Assembly: GCA_003517915.1 (NCBI GenBank)
Contig: DOZQ01000236.1
Location: 1-6,352 of the forward strand
Direction of reading: 5' to 3'
DNA: 6,352 bases
Source of the DNA: Oscillospiraceae bacterium
GTDB taxonomy: Bacteria; Bacillota; Clostridia; Oscillospirales; Acutalibacteraceae
Shown here: in pieces, positions 6,038 to 6,352 of the stretch
How positions within the stretch are numbered: position 1 is the first letter of the stretch
Layout of the letters: each line of letters begins with the position of its first letter
Program-made: the position numbers and the translations under genes
Notes under the pieces: model-generated
The model's database searches: none
What the model was told of the DNA's origin: nothing
Seen by the model: only the letters and a program-made list of their open reading frames with translations

Positions 6038-6057
6038 TAATATCAAAGTTTCCACAA
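6029..6057 (-). promoter_or_regulatory. Putative promoter of the isomerase gene
   Basis: On the minus strand, TTGTGG (6052-6057), a 17-bp spacer and TATCAT (6029-6034) with an extended -10 TG (ATGCTATCAT). The -35 is weak (3 of 6), but the extended -10 compensates. The start would fall near 6022, giving a leader of about 42 nt. No equally good promoter was found for the plus-strand gene at 6096. Confidence 0.55.
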
Positions 6058-6095
6058 GTTTTGTTTATTACATATAAAGGAGCCTAGGAATCATT

Positions 6096-6352
6096 ATGAA
6101 AACTGCCGGTCAAAAGCTGCTGGAATTTTATCACGGTATCTGTGACGCGTCTATGCATATTTTGTCGGTCGGAATGGAGCTTTCAGGACTGCTGTTTATT
6201 CTTTCGATCATATTTCATTTTACTGCCGGAGCTTATACATATCAGATACGGGTACAACAGATTGCCGCAAGCTGCTGTACGGGCGCCCTAGCGGTGTTTA
6301 TAGCGGCGCTGTCGGCCGCCTGCGCTGCCGACATCATCTCGAAAAGCCGCAG
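6096..6352 (+). CDS. Small two-helix membrane protein, function unknown (3' end cut by window edge)
   Basis: I do not recognise this protein. From ATG 6096, 85 codons are open to the window edge. It has a short polar N-terminus (about 1-20), a first hydrophobic segment (about 21-46, containing SGLLFILSIIFHF), a short loop with Tyr47, Tyr49 and Arg52, and a second Ala/Cys-rich hydrophobic segment (about 56-81, GALAVFIAALSAACAA). This is followed by DIISKSR, positive residues typical of a cytoplasmic side. That suggests a helical hairpin with both ends inside, and the protein may end soon after the edge. The start has AGGA (6086-6089) 6 nt upstream, and a better AAAGGAG (6076-6082) 13 nt away, which is long. 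Codon use resembles the neighbours. It is divergent from the isomerase gene. That it is coding rests on the open frame, ribosome site and membrane pattern. Confidence 0.7.
   Translation, partial: MKTAGQKLLEFYHGICDASMHILSVGMELSGLLFILSIIFHFTAGAYTYQIRVQQIAASCCTGALAVFIAALSAACAADIISKSR

Noticed and set aside
5981..6095. Plus-strand promoter for the gene at 6096
   Set aside because: CATAAT (6036-6041) and a TATAAA overlapping the ribosome site (6073-6078) were considered, but neither has a convincing -35 at proper spacing.
1..6352. CRISPR array, tRNA/rRNA gene, insertion sequence or prophage attachment site
   Set aside because: No spaced direct repeats, cloverleaf, transposase or integrase reading, or terminal inverted repeats were seen.

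Overview
The window looks like chromosomal DNA from a Gram-positive, Clostridia-like bacterium. The reasons are the gene order ruvC-ruvA-ruvB, AT-rich intergenic regions around genes of moderate GC, sigma-A-type promoters with 17-bp spacers and extended -10 elements, AGGAGG-type ribosome binding sites, and a secreted family C69 peptidase with cell-surface-style accessory modules. Genus cannot be fixed from the sequence alone.

Layout. Positions 1-2127 (minus strand) hold the Holliday-junction operon ruvC-ruvA-ruvB. ruvB is cut by the window edge just before its expected end. The operon is read from a well-formed promoter at 2161-2189. Divergent from it, a second strong promoter (2318-2346) and a perfect Shine-Dalgarno drive a 2.7-kb plus-strand gene (2386-5091). 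Its 901-residue product is a secreted Ntn-hydrolase-type peptidase (family C69, PepD-like), followed by a beta-sandwich module, a single Ig/cadherin-like module and a second copy of the beta-sandwich module. A rho-independent terminator (5126-5163) closes that gene. A convergent minus-strand gene (5195-5980) encodes a TIM-barrel sugar isomerase/epimerase-like protein. Divergent from it, at 6096, begins a small two-helix membrane protein that runs off the right end.

How the parts relate. RuvC, RuvA and RuvB form one functional unit: RuvA binds the four-way junction, RuvB drives branch migration, RuvC cuts. The peptidase, isomerase and membrane protein each look like separate transcription units, with no visible functional link to ruv or to one another.

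Most notable. The region is largely ordinary housekeeping plus accessory genes. The item most worth a second look is the C69 protein: its C-terminal 370 or so residues form a module-Ig-module arrangement absent from the minimal dipeptidase, and the predicted nucleophile Cys30 sits exactly at a signal-peptide junction that could also be read as a weak lipobox. Secondary points are an imperfect 17-bp palindrome over the isomerase promoter, loss of the usual His after the metal-binding Asp in the isomerase, and a Gln in the RuvA acidic pin.
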